Origin: Archaeoglobus sp. UBA234
Lineage (GTDB): Archaea > Halobacteriota > Archaeoglobi > Archaeoglobales > Archaeoglobaceae
Length of the DNA: 64,000 bases
Direction: 5' to 3'
NCBI GenBank assembly: GCA_002494625.1
Contig: DACH01000005.1
Location: 62,001-126,000 of the forward strand
In this document: positions 61,444-64,000 of the stretch, piece after piece
Numbering within the stretch: position 1 is the first letter of the stretch
Layout of the letters: the number at the start of each line of letters is the position of its first letter
Translations under genes and position numbers: made by a program
The notes under the pieces: generated by a model
The model's input: the letters and a program-made list of their open reading frames with translations, nothing else
Told to the model about the DNA's origin: nothing
Database searches by the model: none

Positions 61444-63332
61444 TTGTATTCGGAATTGACATTATAAAGGGCTCTCTCAGCGGTAAGGAGAGACCGAGAT
61501 ATGCTCTGGTAATACTGCATGAGGAAAAAGAGGAACTTCACAAAGTCACACGAAGTAAACTTTTCAGAATGATAAGAACTGTAAAACCAGAGGTAGTGGC
61601 TATAGACAGCATATCAGAACTTTTTAGCTCAAAAACAGAGCTCGTAAACTTTTTAAAGGAAGTCCCCCCATCGACCAAATTTGTACAGGTTACCGGCAGA
61701 GAATCACTTTCTGCACTGGCAAAAAGATATGGCATAAAGATTAATATAAGAAGTCCAGTTGATGAAGCAAGAGCGTGTGCCTATCTTGCAAGTTTTGGTG
61801 TGGGGCAGGAAATATCTGTCTTTTTTGATAAAACTATAATCACGGTATCAAGGAACAGAAGCTTGGGAAAGGGCGGATGGCACCAGAACAGATATCGCAG
61901 AAAGGTTCATGATCAGGTGAGAACGATTTTTAACGAGATAAAGGAAATCCTGCGAAACAACAACCTCGAGTTCAGTGAGGATGTGAGGGTGGGGTATGGA
62001 GGGATATCAAGGGGAAGACTCCTCGTCAACGCAGAGCGATCGAGAGTACCTGTAAACTCTTTCAGAACAAAAAATGTTCAGGTGAAAGTTAGTGCAGTTG
62101 AGAAAGACAAAATAGAATTCATTCCTCTCAGTAAGACAACAAAACACACGATAGTGGGTATTGATCCTGGAAGTACTGTTGCTGTGGCTGTCCTTGATAT
62201 AAATGGAAATGTGCTTGGGGTCAGGAGCAGGAAGGGTTGGAGTTTTTCTGAGGTTGTGGAGTACATCCACTCTCTTGGTAATCCTGTGCTGATAGCAACT
62301 GACAGGGCAAATCCTCCCGAGTATGTTTCAAAAATAAAATCAAGCTTCAATGCTGTTCTTTATACTCCAAGGGAGGATATGAGCATTGAAAGAAAAAATA
62401 CCCTCACAAAGACTTATAGGGTGTTTAACGACCATGAAAGGGATGCCCTGTCTGCTGCAATTGAGGCATTCAACTCTTACAAGAGCAAGCTTCTGAATAT
62501 CGAAAAAAGAGTTCCTGCAGGATTCGACTCTGAGCTTATCAAGGCACAGATAATAAGGGGAATGCCACTTAAAACCCTCATATCTGAGAAGAAGGATGAA
62601 GATTATGTAGAAATCAGACATGTTTCTGATACGATTAGCAGGGAAGAGCTTGAAAAGAAAGAAAGAATAATTGAGGAACTTGCTGAAGAAAACAGAATTC
62701 TGAAGAAGGAGGTTCAGGAACTTAAGAATGAAATTGAAAAGCTCAGAGCCAGGATAGTGACAATTTCAAGGGAGGAGCACGAGAAAGTCAGAAAGGATAA
62801 CTACATAAGAAATCTTGAGTCTGAGATTTTCAGTCTTAGAAAGACTATTGAAGAAAGAGATGGCAGAATAAAAGAGCTTGAAGAGAAGCTTGAGTTGATT
62901 AAAAAGATGAGGTATCTCGAAATATTTGAAGGATGGAAATGGGTTAAAATGCTTCGAAAATTCACAAAGGAAGAGATTGAAAGGCTTGAGAGGAACTTTG
63001 GTATAAATGAGGGTGATATAATCTTCATCCAGGACTGCAGCGGAGGAGGGAAAGGGACTGCAGAGTATCTTATAAAAAGAGGTATCAAAGCGATAATATC
63101 CAATGGGCTGATGTCCCATCTCGCATCTTCAACCTTTGAGGAATCAGGTATCCCCGTTTTCCCGGTAGAAGATGTGGAAATGGAATACGGAGATGAGATG
63201 ATTCTGCTGAACTCAAGGAAGTTTGAAGAAACCTATAAAGAAAGACTCAGGAGAATGGAAGAAAAGAAAATTGATAAAGTTGAAAAGTTATTTGAAGATT
63301 ACCGGGCAAAAAGGAGAAAAAATGTCCTTTAG
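61440..63332 (+). CDS. DUF460 (COG2433) RNase H-fold protein
   Basis: A 630-residue archaeal protein. The N-terminus (FGIDIIKGSLSGKERPRYAL) and a second segment (HTIVGIDPGSTVAVAVLDI, about 238-256) are Asp-containing RNase H/RuvC-like strands; ATDRAN and NDHERDALSAAIEA supply later acidic residues. A long coiled coil (about 390-500) separates this from a C-terminal alpha/beta domain. The family is predicted to be a nuclease, but its substrate is unknown. The ATGA overlap with rio2 implies one operon and suggests a role in RNA maturation. Confidence 0.88.
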   Translation: MIVFGIDIIKGSLSGKERPRYALVILHEEKEELHKVTRSKLFRMIRTVKPEVVAIDSISELFSSKTELVNFLKEVPPSTKFVQVTGRESLSALAKRYGIKINIRSPVDEARACAYLASFGVGQEISVFFDKTIITVSRNRSLGKGGWHQNRYRRKVHDQVRTIFNEIKEILRNNNLEFSEDVRVGYGGISRGRLLVNAERSRVPVNSFRTKNVQVKVSAVEKDKIEFIPLSKTTKHTIVGIDPGSTVAVAVLDINGNVLGVRSRKGWSFSEVVEYIHSLGNPVLIATDRANPPEYVSKIKSSFNAVLYTPREDMSIERKNTLTKTYRVFNDHERDALSAAIEAFNSYKSKLLNIEKRVPAGFDSELIKAQIIRGMPLKTLISEKKDEDYVEIRHVSDTISREELEKKERIIEELAEENRILKKEVQELKNEIEKLRARIVTISREEHEKVRKDNYIRNLESEIFSLRKTIEERDGRIKELEEKLELIKKMRYLEIFEGWKWVKMLRKFTKEEIERLERNFGINEGDIIFIQDCSGGGKGTAEYLIKRGIKAIISNGLMSHLASSTFEESGIPVFPVEDVEMEYGDEMILLNSRKFEETYKERLRRMEEKKIDKVEKLFEDYRAKRRKNVL

Positions 63333-63346
63333 TTTTTATTTTGCAT
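63333..63346 (+). terminator. T-tract between convergent genes
   Basis: GTTTTTATTTTGC directly after the DUF460 stop lies in the short gap and 3' end between two convergent genes and can end the plus-strand transcript. Confidence 0.35.
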
Positions 63347-63743
63347 CGTAGTAACTCATCTCTATTATCTCTGCTTCAGTTGAGTCAAGGATTCCTGTGC
63401 TGAGCAGATTGATGACTCTTCCAAGGCATTTGGGATTCAATCTGAGTCTTACAACAGTCATCTCGCTCTCTTCAATGTAACGGTCAGAGGAAAAGAACAT
63501 TGAGTGGGAGGTAACTTCCTTCCCCACAACCTCCGCAACAATCCCGGCAGTACCTCTTTCAAGATCATGGAGTTTGGCAGGAGTCAAAAAAACACAGTTT
63601 CCAACCTCTGCTTTCAATGCAGTAGCGACGTTGTGGGCACTTCTTAACTCGATCGTTCTTATCATTCTCCTAAGTATTTCTTCAATTATGGGTCTTGATA
63701 TTCCGGTAAATACGAGGCACCTCACAGCAACCACCTCAGCCAT
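63336..63743 (-). CDS. DUF473-like archaeal protein
   Basis: A 135-residue protein from ATG 63743 (MAEVVAVRC); the longer frame to 63803 overlaps the upstream gene and is unlikely. The stretch FLTPAKLHDLERGTAGIVAE and the beginning CLVFTGISRPIIEEIL resemble archaeal DUF473 proteins; I am moderately sure of that name. No function is known. Its start overlaps the stop of the PAC2-family gene by eight bases, so the two are coupled, hinting at a role near the proteasome. Confidence 0.65.
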   Translation of the reverse strand: MAEVVAVRCLVFTGISRPIIEEILRRMIRTIELRSAHNVATALKAEVGNCVFLTPAKLHDLERGTAGIVAEVVGKEVTSHSMFFSSDRYIEESEMTVVRLRLNPKCLGRVINLLSTGILDSTEAEIIEMSYYDAK

Positions 63744-64000
63744 ACATCGGGAATTCTTCCTTTCTCGGAACTTTATGCTCCTGAATTCTTGTCTGTTCAG
63801 CAAGCTTTTGCATCTGGGTTTCTATATACTCTGCCTCTTTGATCAGTCTTTCAACTCCAACCTCCCATCCGAGCAGGTTGTTGAGGGCTTCAATTATCTG
63901 TGCTGAGGCTCTCGGGTCTGGATTAAATCCCGAGGTTTCTCCAAGAAGGGCAAGTCCGGGAAATCTCTGATACACACACTCATTCAGTATGGAGCCTGCA
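63736..64000 (-). CDS. PAC2-family proteasome assembly chaperone, C-terminal part
   Basis: The gene runs off the right edge; about 88 residues of the C-terminus are visible. FPGLALLGETSGFNPDPRA is the PAC2-type motif, followed by helices with ALNNLLGWEVGVERLIKEAE. Archaeal PbaA/PbaB-like members help assemble the 20S proteasome. The real start is outside the window; the frame is open to base 63999. Confidence 0.88.
   Translation of the reverse strand, partial: AGSILNECVYQRFPGLALLGETSGFNPDPRASAQIIEALNNLLGWEVGVERLIKEAEYIETQMQKLAEQTRIQEHKVPRKEEFPMYG

Overview
The window is archaeal and fits the order Archaeoglobales (Archaeoglobus/Ferroglobus/Geoglobus). Supporting observations are the exosome pair rrp41-rrp42, split RNA polymerase A and B subunits, archaeal LonB, Rio2, EF-2 with a diphthamide site, PhoU proteins with an AbrB-type DNA-binding domain, archaeal riboflavin enzymes, and many TATA-led genes with little or no leader. 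Residue-level resemblance of Rrp42 and Rio2 to the A. fulgidus proteins as I remember them also points there. Species cannot be fixed from the sequence alone.

Layout. 1-1612 is the end of an RNA-processing and translation operon (rrp41 partial, rrp42, rpl37ae, rpoP). 1654-20897 holds mostly single genes or pairs: a LysE-type exporter, an MFS transporter, a PflX-like radical SAM protein, the TldD/PmbA pair, a triple-repeat protein of unknown function, LonB, B12-dependent ribonucleotide reductase, an iron-sulfur flavoprotein, a second radical SAM protein with a thioesterase, an ADP-forming acyl-CoA synthetase in beta-alpha order, Sua5, a Nip7-like PUA protein and a PhoU-type regulator. 21106-23009 carries an unusual double-domain thymidylate-synthase-like gene followed by the broken end of an IS200/IS605-type element (3' part of tnpB plus its hairpin terminus). 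23078-29579 has an aldehyde:ferredoxin oxidoreductase, a JAMM peptidase, the flavin genes ribL, ribC and ribH, and two aminotransferases.

29738-35146 is a glutamate synthase operon: a possible 33-residue leaderless small protein, a four-cluster ferredoxin, a flavin disulfide-family oxidoreductase, and the three split glutamate synthase parts (amidotransferase, FMN/Fe-S synthase, GXGXG domain). CcdA and RNase Z follow. 36936-50462 is the large transcription/translation cluster on the minus strand, in transcription order tRNA-Lys, rpoH, rpoB2, rpoB1, rpoA1, rpoA2, rpl30e, nusA-like, rps12, rps7, EF-2, EF-1A, rps10. 50613-58527 is an accessory stretch: Pcm, DUF488, a B3/B4 protein, GNAT, a membrane protein, a solitary IS terminus with decayed DNA, and a two-component pair whose large PAS/GAF sensor has a HisKA-like end but no ATPase domain. 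58799-64000 has tRNA-Gly, a ferritin-like protein, TtuA, Rio2, a DUF460 RNase H-fold protein, a DUF473-like protein and the C-terminal part of a PAC2 chaperone.

The most unusual items are the tandem thymidylate-synthase-like protein (one half has lost the catalytic Cys), two IS termini 32 kb apart whose hairpins differ by a compensatory base-pair swap, the small ORF at the head of the glutamate synthase operon, and the triple-repeat protein at 7555-8811. No CRISPR array, rRNA gene or complete mobile element was seen.
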